From assembly GCA_019636845.1 (NCBI GenBank), contig JAHBWV010000001.1, positions 3,348,001 through 3,412,000 on the forward strand: DNA of 64,000 nt, in the 5' to 3' direction. Below the pieces are notes generated by a model. The model saw nothing but the letters and a program-made list of their open reading frames with translations, had not been told where the DNA came from and did not search any database. Below are positions 49,867 through 59,036 of this stretch, in pieces. Origin of the DNA: Phycisphaeraceae bacterium. GTDB lineage: Bacteria; Planctomycetota; Phycisphaerae; Phycisphaerales; UBA1924. Within the stretch, counting starts at the first letter, position 1; each line of letters opens with the position of its first letter. A program made the translations under genes and the position numbers.

Positions 49867-50433
49867 ATGTCACCCGATCCCATTCCCGATCCCAACCCCA
49901 TCGAGCCGCCCGCGCCACGGCGTGCGCCACACCTCGATGAGATCAACTGGAAGAAGCGGGCTCTGGATGCCGAGGCCGCGCTCGAAGCGGCAAGGGCCGA
50001 GCTTGAGGCCGTGTCGGAGCGGTGCGCCACGCACGAGCGGAACATCGAGAGCATCGCGAAGGCCCAGGCGGAGTCCGAAGCGGAGGCGGCTCGGGAGCGC
50101 GGCATCGCCGATGCGCTCGCGCCGCACCACCCGATCGATGCCGCGCTGTGCGCCATCCTTGTCGAGCGTGAACTCGAACAAGAGCCACCCGACGGAGAGC
50201 CGGCGATGGGCGATATCAGCGTGCGGATCGCCGGCGCGGTCGCGCGGCTCACCACCGAGCGCCCGTATCTCTTCCGCGCCAACGCTCGGTCGGTTTCTCA
50301 CGCGGGCGCGACGATGGCCCGCCTCTCCGGCACGCCGGCCCGCGACCCGATCGATGATGCGCTCGAAGAGGCGCGCTCGAGCGGCAGCCGCTCGCAACTG
50401 CTCCGCTACCTGCGCCTGCGTCGTGGAGCGTGA
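49867..50433 (+). CDS. Putative phage scaffold-like coiled-coil protein
   Basis: ATG 49867 has GAAAGGA upstream, giving 188 residues. Pro-rich start (DPIPDPNPIEPPAPRR) followed by a strong coiled coil (ALDAEAALEAARAELEAVSE, AKAQAESEAEAARERG). The C-terminal helical part (ISVRIAGAVARLTTERPYLF) resembles the capsid-binding end of scaffolds. Position between portal and major capsid genes is the usual place of the scaffold. Role from position and composition only. Confidence 0.6.
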   Translation: MSPDPIPDPNPIEPPAPRRAPHLDEINWKKRALDAEAALEAARAELEAVSERCATHERNIESIAKAQAESEAEAARERGIADALAPHHPIDAALCAILVERELEQEPPDGEPAMGDISVRIAGAVARLTTERPYLFRANARSVSHAGATMARLSGTPARDPIDDALEEARSSGSRSQLLRYLRLRRGA

Positions 50434-50436
50434 GGA

Positions 50437-50550
50437 GAAGTGACGGAGTGATCAAATGATGCAGTGACGCAGTCGCTGCGTCACCCGGTCGCCTCCGCTC
50501 TTCTCACACTGTCACTCCGTCACTCAGCCACTGTGTCACTCCGTCACTTC
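50437..50550. repeat. Nested inverted and direct repeats before the capsid gene
   Basis: GAAGTGACGGAGTGA (50437-50451) matches TCACTCCGTCACTTC (50536-50550) as a perfect 15-bp inverted repeat. Inside it lies GTGACGCAG-TCG-CTGCGTCAC (50464-50484). The right arm repeats GTCACTCCGTCACT-like words every 9-10 bases. The transcript could fold into a long stem just upstream of the capsid Shine-Dalgarno. Confidence 0.8.
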
Positions 50551-50567
50551 AACCCCAAGGAGTCCCC

Positions 50568-51734
50568 ATGCCATTCACCGGAAAGTCCACATTCGCTGCC
50601 GGCGCGACGCTGCCGGAACTCGCGGAGGATGTCGCCGATATCGTCTCGATTGTCAGCCCGTTCGAGACGCCGCTGCTCGATCATCTCGGCGATGCCAAGC
50701 GATCCTCGGAGAGCACGATCCACGAGTGGATCGAGGACGCGCTCCTTCCCAACACGGACCAGATCAACCAGACGACGTTCACGCCCGGCCCGACCACGGC
50801 AACATCCATCACGGTTGACAACGGCGTTCGCTTCCAGCCGGGCGATCTCGTTCGGCCGGGCAACTCGACGGAGGTGATGCTGGTCACGGCGGTCGCGTCG
50901 AACACGCTCACGGTCGTGCGCGGCTACGGGAGCACGACGGCCCACGCGCTGGCGAACGACATGCTGCTCACGATTCTCGGCAACGCCGCGCTCGAGGGAG
51001 CGGACGCGAACGCCGCTCGCTTCACGAGCCGCATCAGACGGCGCAACTACACGCAGATCTTCACCTCCACGGTCGAGGTCTCGGGCTCGATGCAGGCGGC
51101 CCGGGCCCACGGCGTCGCCGACGAGATGGACTTCCAGAAGCAGGAGCGCACGCGCGAGCTGCTGCGCGATCTTGAGAACTGCGTGATCAACGGCGTCGCT
51201 CCGGCGAGCGACCCGCAGGGCTCGACCACCGTGCGCCGCTCCATGAACGGCCTGCTCCGGATCATCCAGACCAATCGCTTCATCCCCGGCGTCGCCGGGT
51301 TCCCGGCTGGGGGCGGCGTCGGCGATGTGCTCAACGAGGAGGTGCTGAACGCCGCCCTGCGCCGAGTCTGGGAGCAGTCGTCGGCGCGGATCGACACCAT
51401 CGTCGTCGGCGGAGCGCAGAAGAGGCGGATCAACGCCTTCGCCAGCGCGGCCCGCTCGTATCTGCCCGAGGAGACACGCTTCCGCGACATGGTGAGCGTG
51501 TACGAGTCCGACTACGGCGTCTGCCGCGTGATCCTCTCGCGCTGGGTGCCCCAGGATTATGTGCTGATGCTGGATTCCTCGCGCGTGGAGGTGCTCCCGC
51601 TGAGCGGCCGTTCGTTCCACTTCAAGCCGCTCGCGGCGCGGGGCGATGCGCACTCGGGCCAGGTGATCGGCGAGTACACGCTGGAGTGCCGCAACGAGAA
51701 CGCGCACGCCATCATCGCCGGACTTGCGGCCTGA
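50568..51734 (+). CDS. Phage major capsid protein (DUF5309/SU10-like)
   Basis: 388 residues, AAGGAG before ATG 50568. FTGKSTFAAGATLPELAEDV, SIVSPFETPLLDHLGDAKRS, HEWIEDALLPNTDQINQTTF, then a beta insertion (FQPGDLVRPGNSTEVMLVTA, VRGYGSTTAHALANDMLL), EVSGSMQAARAHGVADEMDF, IDTIVVGGAQKRRINAFASA and MLDSSRVEVLPLSGRSFHF. This is the pattern of DUF5309/SU10-type HK97-fold capsid proteins. No separate maturation protease is visible next to it. Confidence 0.85.
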   Translation: MPFTGKSTFAAGATLPELAEDVADIVSIVSPFETPLLDHLGDAKRSSESTIHEWIEDALLPNTDQINQTTFTPGPTTATSITVDNGVRFQPGDLVRPGNSTEVMLVTAVASNTLTVVRGYGSTTAHALANDMLLTILGNAALEGADANAARFTSRIRRRNYTQIFTSTVEVSGSMQAARAHGVADEMDFQKQERTRELLRDLENCVINGVAPASDPQGSTTVRRSMNGLLRIIQTNRFIPGVAGFPAGGGVGDVLNEEVLNAALRRVWEQSSARIDTIVVGGAQKRRINAFASAARSYLPEETRFRDMVSVYESDYGVCRVILSRWVPQDYVLMLDSSRVEVLPLSGRSFHFKPLAARGDAHSGQVIGEYTLECRNENAHAIIAGLAA

Positions 51735-51823
51735 GCCATCGCGGGGTGGGAGCCCCGTGCCACACGCCGCGGCCGGCAGACGGGCCGGTCGCGGCGATTC
51801 CAGAGACTCTCAGAGGAGCTCGC

Positions 51824-52474
51824 ATGCTCACCACCGACGCCGACATCGCCCGCATCGAGAGCCACGCGTTCATCGAGGCGCAGCACGCGGGGCAGCGTCT
51901 CTCACGGGGCAGCGCATCGATCAGCGGCTCGACGCTCACCGCGCTCGGTGTCGATGTTCCGTTCGATGCCGCGGGCATCGCGCCCGGACACGTCTGCGTC
52001 GTTGACGGGCAGACCTACGAGGTGGTGGAGCGGACCGGCCCTTCGACGCTCGTGATCTCTCGCGTCCGGCGCGGGGCTCAGGACGCCCCGCAGCCGCCCT
52101 CGCCGGCGACGAACCGCCCGCTGCACATTGTCTCGTTCGTTCCTCAGCGGGGGATCGCGCATGCCCAGGTGATGCGCTCGATCGGGATCGAGCCGGATCT
52201 GCCGCCCGATGCCCGCGCGGGGCTGCCCGGTGTCGAGAGCATCCTGAATCCCGGCTCGCTCGCGCGGCTGGAAGCGCTCGCCGCGCTGCGCCTGATCTGG
52301 CTGAGCGCATCTCTGAACGCCGGTGCAGACGCGGGCGTTTCGATGCGTGCCGATCGATACCGCGAGATGTACGAACAGGAGCGTGTGGGGATCGGCGCGT
52401 TCCTGGATCTCGATGGCGACGGATTACCCGATGCGATCCGGCGTCCGGGCGTGATGCAGTTGACACGCGCCTGA
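51824..52474 (+). CDS. Putative phage head-tail connector/neck protein
   Basis: ATG 51824 has GAGGAG 6 bases upstream, giving 216 residues. An N-terminal helical part (TTDADIARIESHAFIEAQHA), a small beta module (GIAPGHVCVVDGQTYEVVER) and a helical C-terminal half (GSLARLEALAALRLIWLSAS, SMRADRYREMYEQERVGIGA) with a DLDGDGLPDAI loop. Not a family I can name. Location after the capsid gene suggests a connector. Confidence 0.55.
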   Translation: MLTTDADIARIESHAFIEAQHAGQRLSRGSASISGSTLTALGVDVPFDAAGIAPGHVCVVDGQTYEVVERTGPSTLVISRVRRGAQDAPQPPSPATNRPLHIVSFVPQRGIAHAQVMRSIGIEPDLPPDARAGLPGVESILNPGSLARLEALAALRLIWLSASLNAGADAGVSMRADRYREMYEQERVGIGAFLDLDGDGLPDAIRRPGVMQLTRA

Positions 52475-52501
52475 GCGGGCAATGGGCAATGGGAGTGAAT
52501 C

Positions 52502-52909
52502 ATGCTGTTGCTTTCACCACGGATCGTGAGTTTCGGCGACTCGAAGTGGACCAACGTCGCGCTCGTGACCATCGACCGCGAGGCCTCCCGTTCGGTGATC
52601 GCCTATACAGACACTGGGCCGCATCCGACCTTCGTCGATGCCCCGGAGCAGGTCACGCGGATCAAGATCGTTCAGGAACTGGCCTCGGAGGATCTCGGCG
52701 CGCCCCGCCCCGGTGAGGTGGGCCTGTTCGAGCTCTTCACCTCGCCCACATCGACCAATCGTCCGCGCACGCGCCTCGCGGCCGAAGCATGCGTCGAGTC
52801 GGTCACACACGAGGTCTCGCTGAAGCGCGGCGCGGTCCGGACGATCACGCTCATCGCCCTCTCCTCCGATGGCGCAACAGATCCGATAGCCACAGAGGGA
52901 TCCGACTGA
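52502..52909 (+). CDS. Putative phage tail-associated protein (135 aa)
   Basis: GGGAG before ATG 52502. Beta-rich: PRIVSFGDSKWTNVALVTID, ASRSVIAYTDTGPHPTFVDA, VTRIKIVQELASEDLGAPRP, GAVRTITLIALSSDG. Size and predicted strands fit a tail-tube or stopper protein, but no diagnostic motif is seen. The spacer before it has GGGCAATGGGCAATGGG. Confidence 0.5.
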   Translation: MLLLSPRIVSFGDSKWTNVALVTIDREASRSVIAYTDTGPHPTFVDAPEQVTRIKIVQELASEDLGAPRPGEVGLFELFTSPTSTNRPRTRLAAEACVESVTHEVSLKRGAVRTITLIALSSDGATDPIATEGSD

Positions 52910-52964
52910 CTCCGTGCGTCCACGGCCACGTGCCTCACGCCTTCGTGCCTTCTTGGAGCCCCAC

Positions 52965-53363
52965 ATGCCATCAACCTTCAAATCGCTCGCGCTCTTCGCA
53001 GGCCCCCACCGCTTCGCGCTCGCCAAGCAGGGGCACCTGGTTGTCGCCGACTTTGCCCTCGGCGGCTTCGGCCCGAACTCATACCCGCTCGGCTTGGTCG
53101 AGCTCGAGGTCGTCGTCACCGGGCGTCTCGTCGCGGCGAGCGAGTCGGCTCTCTGGACGCTCCGTGATGCGATGACCGCGCAGCTCCTCGACCCGCCGAC
53201 ACCCGGCACGCTCGTGGATACACACGGACGTGTCTGGGAAGGGATGTCGTTTCATACATACATCGAGGGTGACCGAACCGACCGCGGGCGGATGCGGTCG
53301 ATCGCGTATGAGGCCCGCTTCAGACGCTTCAATGTGCTCGCGTTCTCGCCGCCGTCTGCCTGA
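52965..53363 (+). CDS. Putative phage tail-associated protein (132 aa)
   Basis: ATG 52965. ALFAGPHRFALAKQGHLVVA, PLGLVELEVVVTGRLVAASE, LWTLRDAMTAQLLDPPTPGT, DTHGRVWEGMSFHTYIEGDR, YEARFRRFNVLAF. Beta-strand pattern of phage tail terminator or neck proteins. Family not identified. The preceding spacer repeats GTGCCTCACGCCTTCGTGCC. Confidence 0.5.
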   Translation: MPSTFKSLALFAGPHRFALAKQGHLVVADFALGGFGPNSYPLGLVELEVVVTGRLVAASESALWTLRDAMTAQLLDPPTPGTLVDTHGRVWEGMSFHTYIEGDRTDRGRMRSIAYEARFRRFNVLAFSPPSA

Positions 53364-53434
53364 TCACGCGCCATGATGTGCCAGTGCATCCGTGCCTGTC
53401 CCCAGTGTGCCTTCTGCTTGTGTGCCTTCCCCCA

Positions 53435-53737
53435 ATGGACCCCACCACGATCACATCACTCACGCCCTTCGGAGCCGCGGGGCTGATCGCGTTCCTGTGG
53501 CTGACCGAGCGGCGTGCATCGGCCGAGCGTGAGCGACAGCTCACCGAGGCGCACGAGCGACTGGTGAGGCAACGCTCCGAGCTCTCGCTGCTGGTCGGCG
53601 TTGTCAGGGAGAACACGCGTGCGCTCACCGCGCTCGAAGCCGCGCTGCGCACGAGATCCGCCGCGAGTTCGGCGCGATCGGTCGAGAGCCGCATGACACC
53701 GAAGCAATCAGTGGAGGACCCGGCGTCCGCAGCGTGA
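53435..53737 (+). CDS. Small membrane protein with coiled coil, holin-like position
   Basis: ATG 53435 gives 100 residues: one membrane helix (TSLTPFGAAGLIAFLWL) then a coiled coil (ERQLTEAHERLVRQRSELSL, VRENTRALTALEAALRTR). This layout is common in small phage membrane proteins next to tail genes, often called putative holins. No lysin is seen nearby. Last gene of the phage block. Confidence 0.5.
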   Translation: MDPTTITSLTPFGAAGLIAFLWLTERRASAERERQLTEAHERLVRQRSELSLLVGVVRENTRALTALEAALRTRSAASSARSVESRMTPKQSVEDPASAA

Positions 53738-53832
53738 GGGCACCGAGCCCCGCGGGACCACCCGTGATGACCCCGGGCAGACCACACCCCGGGCCGATGC
53801 CCGGCCCGGACTCCGATAGACTTCACGCTCAT

Positions 53833-54459
53833 ATGACCGCCGCCCATCCATCCCTGTTCGATCTCTCACGCCGCGGGGCACGATCAGCCGCGCGGCTCTG
53901 TGCTGGGCTGATCGCGGGGATCGCGGGCATGGGCGTGCTCGGCTCGTGCCAGGTCGCCAACCCCATCCGCCCCGTGATCCGAGGGGATGTCGATCCCACG
54001 GGCCGAGCGTGGCCCTTCGCGCCGACCGAGCTGCGCGTCTACCCGCTGACTCGCGTCGACCGCGATGAGAGAGGCAGGCCAGTCGTCGTTGTGTATCTGG
54101 AGACGGTGGACCGCTGGGGGGACTTCTCGAAGGCGATCGGCGATCTTGAGCTCCGCCTGTACGCGGGCGATCGTGCCATCGGGTCGGCCGACGACACGCT
54201 CGAACTCACATGGCCGAGCGTGCGACTCTCGGATCTGGAAGAGAACGCCGCGTGGTACGACCCTGCATCGAAGATGTACCGCTTCACACTCGGGGGGCTC
54301 AACCGCTCGGGAACCGCGCTCGGCGCGGCGGAGGCCCTTCTCGCACGCGGCGACCCGAATCCGCCGACCTCGCGCATCCGCATCATGGCCGTGCTGCGCA
54401 CGGTCGGGCCGGATGGGCGCGAGATCTTCCTGCAGGATTCCTACACGATTGAGCGGTGA
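53833..54459 (+). CDS. Lipoprotein, unknown function
   Basis: ATG 53833 gives 208 residues with a long signal peptide (RLCAGLIAGIAGMGVLGSC) and lipobox LGSC. The mature part is a beta domain: APTELRVYPLTRVDRDERGR, PVVVVYLETVDRWGDFSKAI, LRLYAGDRAIGSADDTLELT, YRFTLGGLNRSG. PTxLRIHPLTR is typical of planctomycete lipoproteins of this size. Convergent with a PEP-CTERM gene, 3 bases apart. Confidence 0.7.
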   Translation: MTAAHPSLFDLSRRGARSAARLCAGLIAGIAGMGVLGSCQVANPIRPVIRGDVDPTGRAWPFAPTELRVYPLTRVDRDERGRPVVVVYLETVDRWGDFSKAIGDLELRLYAGDRAIGSADDTLELTWPSVRLSDLEENAAWYDPASKMYRFTLGGLNRSGTALGAAEALLARGDPNPPTSRIRIMAVLRTVGPDGREIFLQDSYTIER

Positions 54460-54462
54460 GTC

Positions 54463-55101
54463 TCAGCACCGCCGACGGCGCATCGCGATCATGCCCGCGA
54501 CCCCGGCGAGCGCGAGCCCGCCCGGTGCGGGAACAAAGTCGTACGAGACCGTCACGATCCACTCCGTGCCCGTGATCGCGCCGATGTGTCCGGGCGTCGG
54601 CGGCGAGAGCAGATTCGTGCCGCCGTCGAGCGACAGCGAGATCGAGACCGGGGCCGCTCCAGTGAAGCGGTCGAACGCCGCGTCGCCCGGGAGGTACGCC
54701 GTCGGAGGTGCCAACACCGCCCCGGCAAGCGTCAACCCGGAGAACCACACGCTCTCCATGCCCAGATTGAAGTCCTGCACTGTCGAGGTCCGGTCCACGA
54801 TCGCGATGTCCGTGCCGTCGGAGAACTCGACGAGCGCGCCGAACGATTGGGTCATCGAGACGGGCACCGTGCCGCCGAATGGCGTCGCGGTGGTGAGCTG
54901 CGTCCGCGAGAAGCCCATGATGGAGATCGTGACGCTGTTCAGCGGCTGCGAGGCCGAGGGTGGTGCGAAGGGATCGACCGCGATGTCGATCACACGAGGC
55001 CCCGACGACCACGGGATCGAGAACTCCTGCGTGATGATGCCGGCGTGGCAGGTCACGGACAGCGCGCCCGCAAACGCGAGCGATGCGACAGTGCGTTTCA
55101 T
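54463..55101 (-). CDS. PEP-CTERM exported protein (choice-of-anchor-E-like)
   Basis: ATG 55101 has GGGAG upstream, giving 212 residues. Signal peptide VASLAFAGALSVTCHA, then ITQEFSIPWSSGPRVIDIAV, PFGGTVPVSMTQSFGALVEF and a beta domain typical of choice-of-anchor-E proteins. C-terminus VPAPGGLALAGVAGMIAMRRRR: PEP-CTERM-type sorting signal (here PAP) with helix and Arg cluster. Third PEP-CTERM protein of the window. Confidence 0.82.
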   Translation of the reverse strand: MKRTVASLAFAGALSVTCHAGIITQEFSIPWSSGPRVIDIAVDPFAPPSASQPLNSVTISIMGFSRTQLTTATPFGGTVPVSMTQSFGALVEFSDGTDIAIVDRTSTVQDFNLGMESVWFSGLTLAGAVLAPPTAYLPGDAAFDRFTGAAPVSISLSLDGGTNLLSPPTPGHIGAITGTEWIVTVSYDFVPAPGGLALAGVAGMIAMRRRRC

Positions 55102-55484
55102 TCCGAGAGCTCCCGAGGTGCGTGCGCAGCGGCGATGCGGGCCGCTGATGGAGGAATATGCAAAGCGAACCGGAGTTCGGCCACCCGTTTTCGGCGAGCG
55201 AGCCAAGATTCAGAGATTCGCTCGATCGCGGGCCATTGGCCGCGCAGGGCCTGCGCGAACAACCAGCGGCACATACCGATCACATGCCGTATGAATCAAC
55301 GGGTAGCCCGATGCGGGGATTTCGCGCTGCGGCCCCGGTCTGGCCCATGCATCATCATGTATGCACGGCATGGCCGCCCGATGACAGATCGAGGCGGGGT
55401 CAGTGTGGGGTGTGGGGGATTGCCCACGGAGGATGCCGAGGACGTGCCGCACCCGCGGGCTTGCATGTCTGTACCCTTCTGACC
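55102..55484. other. 383-base divergent intergenic region
   Basis: Lies between the PEP-CTERM gene and the amidohydrolase. It contains TGCATCATCATGTATGCA near 55349, an imperfect palindrome, and no credible ORF. Promoters for both genes are expected here but none stands out. Confidence 0.3.
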
Positions 55485-58400
55485 ATGCACAAGACCTCTC
55501 GGCGTTTCAACTCTCGGCGAAGCGTCCCGCGCGTCGTGTCTCGGATCATCTCTGCGATCGCCATGCTCGGCGCAACGGCCTTCATCGCCTCAGCCCAGCC
55601 GACAGGCACATCGCCGCTCCTTCCCAAGCCGGAGTCCGTGCGCGATGCGCGCCCCACGCGGCACGCGATCACGAACGCGACGGTCCACGTCTCGCCGACG
55701 CAGACGCTCGAGCGCGCAACCGTGATCGTGAAAGACGGGCTGATCGAGCGCGTGGTGACGGGAGATGCGGACGCGGCGGCCCTCGCGGGGAGCCGCGTGT
55801 GGGACGGGAGCGGATTGCACGTCTACGCGGGGTTCGTCGAGCCGTTCCTTGAGGTCGAGGTGCCCGCGCCCGACCGGAGCGCGCCGGGTGTGCACCAGAA
55901 CCCCAACGTTGTGCCGCAGCGGAGCGCGCTGGACGGCGTCGGGATCGACGCGGAGACGAGGAAGGCCCTGCGCGGGCTCGGCTTCACGAGCGCGGCGATC
56001 GCGCCCGTGCGCGGGAACCTGCGCGGCACGGCGGCCCTGGTCTCCGTCGGCGATGTGCCCGCCGAGGCGAGCGCGGATCGCCCCCCCGTCTACAGGAAGG
56101 GCGTCTATCAGGCGGCGTCGATCAAGTCGGGCGAGGCGGGTTTCCGTGTGTATCCGTCGAGCCAGATGGGCGCCATCGCGCTGGTCAGGCAGACGCTTCT
56201 GGACGCGGACCACCGCGCCGAACAGGTGAAGCGCGGCGTCTCGACCGAGCCCTGGTCGTGTCTCGATGCGCTGGCGGACAAGAGCGTGCCGCTGGCGTTC
56301 GACGTGGAGCACGAGCTGGAGTCGCTGCGGGCGTCGAAGATCGGGCAGGAGTTCGGCAGGCCGACGATCCTGATCGGATCGGGCAACGAGTACAAGCGGC
56401 TGGACGCGATCGCGGCCAACGGGAATCCGACGATCATCCCGCTGCGCTTCCCCAAGACGCCGCAGGTGGACTCGATCTCAAAGGCGGATGAGATCGACCT
56501 GCGCGATCTGATGTCGTGGGAGCAGCACCCGACAAACCCGAGGCGGCTGGACGAGAAGGGCCTGCTGGTGGCGCTGACGAGCAGCGAGCTGGAGTCGCGT
56601 CGCGACTTTTCCGGCAACCTGCGCAAGGCGATCAACCACGGGTTGAGAGAGGACCGCGCCCTGGCGATGCTGACGACGAACCCGGCGAAAATGCTGGGCG
56701 CGGAGGCCATGCTCGGAACGGTCGAGAAGGGGAAGGTCGCGAACCTGATCGTGGCCGATGGGCCGATCTTCGCGAAGAAGTCGAAGATCCGTGACGTGTG
56801 GGTGGACGGCGTGCGCTACGAGATCACGCCCGAAGCACCCAAGGGCATCGCGGGGACGTGGGATTACAGCTTCGGAACGGGGGAGGGTTCCGACGGCGCG
56901 ATCATTGTCGAAGTCGGCGACGACGGCAAGGTGGGCGTCAAGGGCGTGGAGAGGACGGACGCCGAAGGAAAGAAGTCGGGGGGCGAGCGTGCCCGGAGCG
57001 TGTCGTACAGGAACGGTGTGCTGTCGTACGTTGTGGATGTGAACGAGGAGGGGACGACCACCTCGACGGTCGTGACGGCGACGATGATCGGCGACTCGAT
57101 GGCGGGGCGGGTGATGATCCCGGGCGTCGGCACAATACCTTTCGCGGCCACCCGTCGCGCGGGGCCTGAGCAGACGCCTGCCCAGCGTATCGCGGGAACC
57201 TGGATGGTGACCGAAGCGGACGGCAGGCCCGTGCTCCCCGACGCGCCCGACCTGCCACGTGCGGAGATCACCGACAAGGGCGAGATGACGATCCACATCG
57301 GCGAGGCCAGGAGCGTCGCGACCGACGTGGTCATCGAAGAGGGGAAGATCTCGTTCGCGTACGAGAACGGGCCCTTCGGCGAGCCCGGCATCGTGAGGGA
57401 CACCGCGACGATCGCGAACGATGAGATGGTCGGCCAGTCGATCATGCCGGACGGAACGGTCCACACGTGGAAGGCCCGCAAGAAAGCGGCGGACGACGAG
57501 GAGACGCCCGCGGAGACGCCCGACCTTCCGGGATATCCCTTCGGACCATTCGCGATCAGGGAGATGCCCGCGCAGGGGAACGTCGCGATCACCAACGCGA
57601 CGGTCTGGACGAGCGCGGATGCCGGGATCATCGAGAACGGCGCGGTGCTCTTCTCGGGCGGGAAGATCGTGTACGTCGGTCCGAGCGCGTCGATGCCGCG
57701 CTTCGATGACTCGTACACCGTGATCGACGCGACCGGCAAGCACGTGACGCCCGGGCTGATCGACTGCCACTCCCACACCGGCCTCTTCCGCTGGGGCGTG
57801 AACGAGTTCGCGACCAACATCACCTCGGAGTGCGCCATCGGCGACACGACCGACCCCGACACCATCAACTGGTACCGCCAGCTCGCCGGCGGACTGGTCG
57901 CGGCGAACCAGCTGCACGGCTCGGCGAACCCGATCGGCGGGCAGAGCCAGACGCTCAAGCTCCGCTGGGGCGTGAAGCACCCGGACGACATGCACGTCGA
58001 GGACGCCAAGCCCGGCATCAAGTTCGCGCTGGGCGAGAACGTCAAGCAGTCAAACTCAGGGCAGGGAAGCACACGATACCCGCAGACGCGCATGGGCGTC
58101 GAGGCGATCCTGCGGGACCGCTTCCAGCAAGCCAGAGAGTACGGCCAAACCTGGACGAAGTGGAACGCGAGCGATAAGTCGGGCGTCTCGCCCAGGCGTG
58201 ATCTGCAGCTCGAAGCGCTCTGGGAGATCCTCCGAGGCGACCGCCTCGTCCACTGCCACAGCTACCGCCAGGACGAGATCCTCATGCTTTGCCGCGTCGC
58301 GAAGGACTTCGGCTTCCGCATCGGCACCTTCCAGCACGTGCTGGAGGGGTACAAGGTCGCGGAGGCGATCAAGGAGGTCGCGATCGGCGCCTCGGCGTTC

Positions 58401-59036
58401 AGCGACTGGTGGAACTTCAAGGTCGAGGTGCAGGACGCGATCCCCTACAACGGCGCGCTCATGCACTTTGCCGGCGTCAACGTCTCGTTCAACAGCGACG
58501 ACGACCAGCTCGCGACGCACATGAACATCGAGGCGGCCAAGGCCGTTCGCTACGGCAACGTGCCCCCGGCCGATGCGCTCAAGTTCGTCACCATCAACCC
58601 CGCGAAGCAGCTCATGATCGACGGGCGGACCGGCTCGCTCGAGGTCGGCAAGGACGCGGACGTTGTCATCTGGTCGCGCGACCCGCTGACCGCCACGGCC
58701 CGCGCCGAGGCGACGTATGTCGATGGCCGCGAGTTGTTCTCGCTCGCGAGGGACGCGGAGTTGCAGAAGTTTGCCGCGGCAGAGCGCACGCGACTCATCA
58801 AGAAGATCCTCGCCCTCGAGGCCAAGCCGAAGAAGCCCGGGAGTGAGAGCGCAGGCGCAGACGCTGCCCCGGCCGACGGTACTCCCGGCGGCAGACGCCG
58901 CGGGCCGCGCCCGGAGACGATGAACGAGTACACGGCGGGCATGTGGGGCGTCGGCTCCACCGCCGGCGATTGCGGCATGATGCAGATGGACGCACTGATC
59001 CGGTATGAGGATGGCGTTGCGGGAGGTGGGCGATGA
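55485..59036 (+). CDS. Exported tandem amidohydrolase-family protein
   Basis: ATG 55485 gives 1183 residues with signal peptide SRIISAIAMLGATAFIASAQ. There are two amidohydrolase modules. The N-terminal one (ITNATVHVSPTQTLERATVI, VYAGFVEPFLEVEVPAP) has lost the HxH metal site, a degenerate copy. A beta-barrel-like middle region (about residues 460-690) repeats GIAGTWDYSFGTGEG and RIAGTWMVTEADGRP. The C-terminal module (ITNATVWTSADAGIIENGAV, VTPGLIDCHSHTG with HSH, later HCHSYRQDEI, SFNSDDDQLATHMN with the acidic Asp) looks catalytic. The likely reaction is hydrolysis of a cyclic imide or dipeptide-like bond in the periplasm. The substrate is unknown. It overlaps the next gene by ATGA. Confidence 0.88.
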   Translation: MHKTSRRFNSRRSVPRVVSRIISAIAMLGATAFIASAQPTGTSPLLPKPESVRDARPTRHAITNATVHVSPTQTLERATVIVKDGLIERVVTGDADAAALAGSRVWDGSGLHVYAGFVEPFLEVEVPAPDRSAPGVHQNPNVVPQRSALDGVGIDAETRKALRGLGFTSAAIAPVRGNLRGTAALVSVGDVPAEASADRPPVYRKGVYQAASIKSGEAGFRVYPSSQMGAIALVRQTLLDADHRAEQVKRGVSTEPWSCLDALADKSVPLAFDVEHELESLRASKIGQEFGRPTILIGSGNEYKRLDAIAANGNPTIIPLRFPKTPQVDSISKADEIDLRDLMSWEQHPTNPRRLDEKGLLVALTSSELESRRDFSGNLRKAINHGLREDRALAMLTTNPAKMLGAEAMLGTVEKGKVANLIVADGPIFAKKSKIRDVWVDGVRYEITPEAPKGIAGTWDYSFGTGEGSDGAIIVEVGDDGKVGVKGVERTDAEGKKSGGERARSVSYRNGVLSYVVDVNEEGTTTSTVVTATMIGDSMAGRVMIPGVGTIPFAATRRAGPEQTPAQRIAGTWMVTEADGRPVLPDAPDLPRAEITDKGEMTIHIGEARSVATDVVIEEGKISFAYENGPFGEPGIVRDTATIANDEMVGQSIMPDGTVHTWKARKKAADDEETPAETPDLPGYPFGPFAIREMPAQGNVAITNATVWTSADAGIIENGAVLFSGGKIVYVGPSASMPRFDDSYTVIDATGKHVTPGLIDCHSHTGLFRWGVNEFATNITSECAIGDTTDPDTINWYRQLAGGLVAANQLHGSANPIGGQSQTLKLRWGVKHPDDMHVEDAKPGIKFALGENVKQSNSGQGSTRYPQTRMGVEAILRDRFQQAREYGQTWTKWNASDKSGVSPRRDLQLEALWEILRGDRLVHCHSYRQDEILMLCRVAKDFGFRIGTFQHVLEGYKVAEAIKEVAIGASAFSDWWNFKVEVQDAIPYNGALMHFAGVNVSFNSDDDQLATHMNIEAAKAVRYGNVPPADALKFVTINPAKQLMIDGRTGSLEVGKDADVVIWSRDPLTATARAEATYVDGRELFSLARDAELQKFAAAERTRLIKKILALEAKPKKPGSESAGADAAPADGTPGGRRRGPRPETMNEYTAGMWGVGSTAGDCGMMQMDALIRYEDGVAGGGR

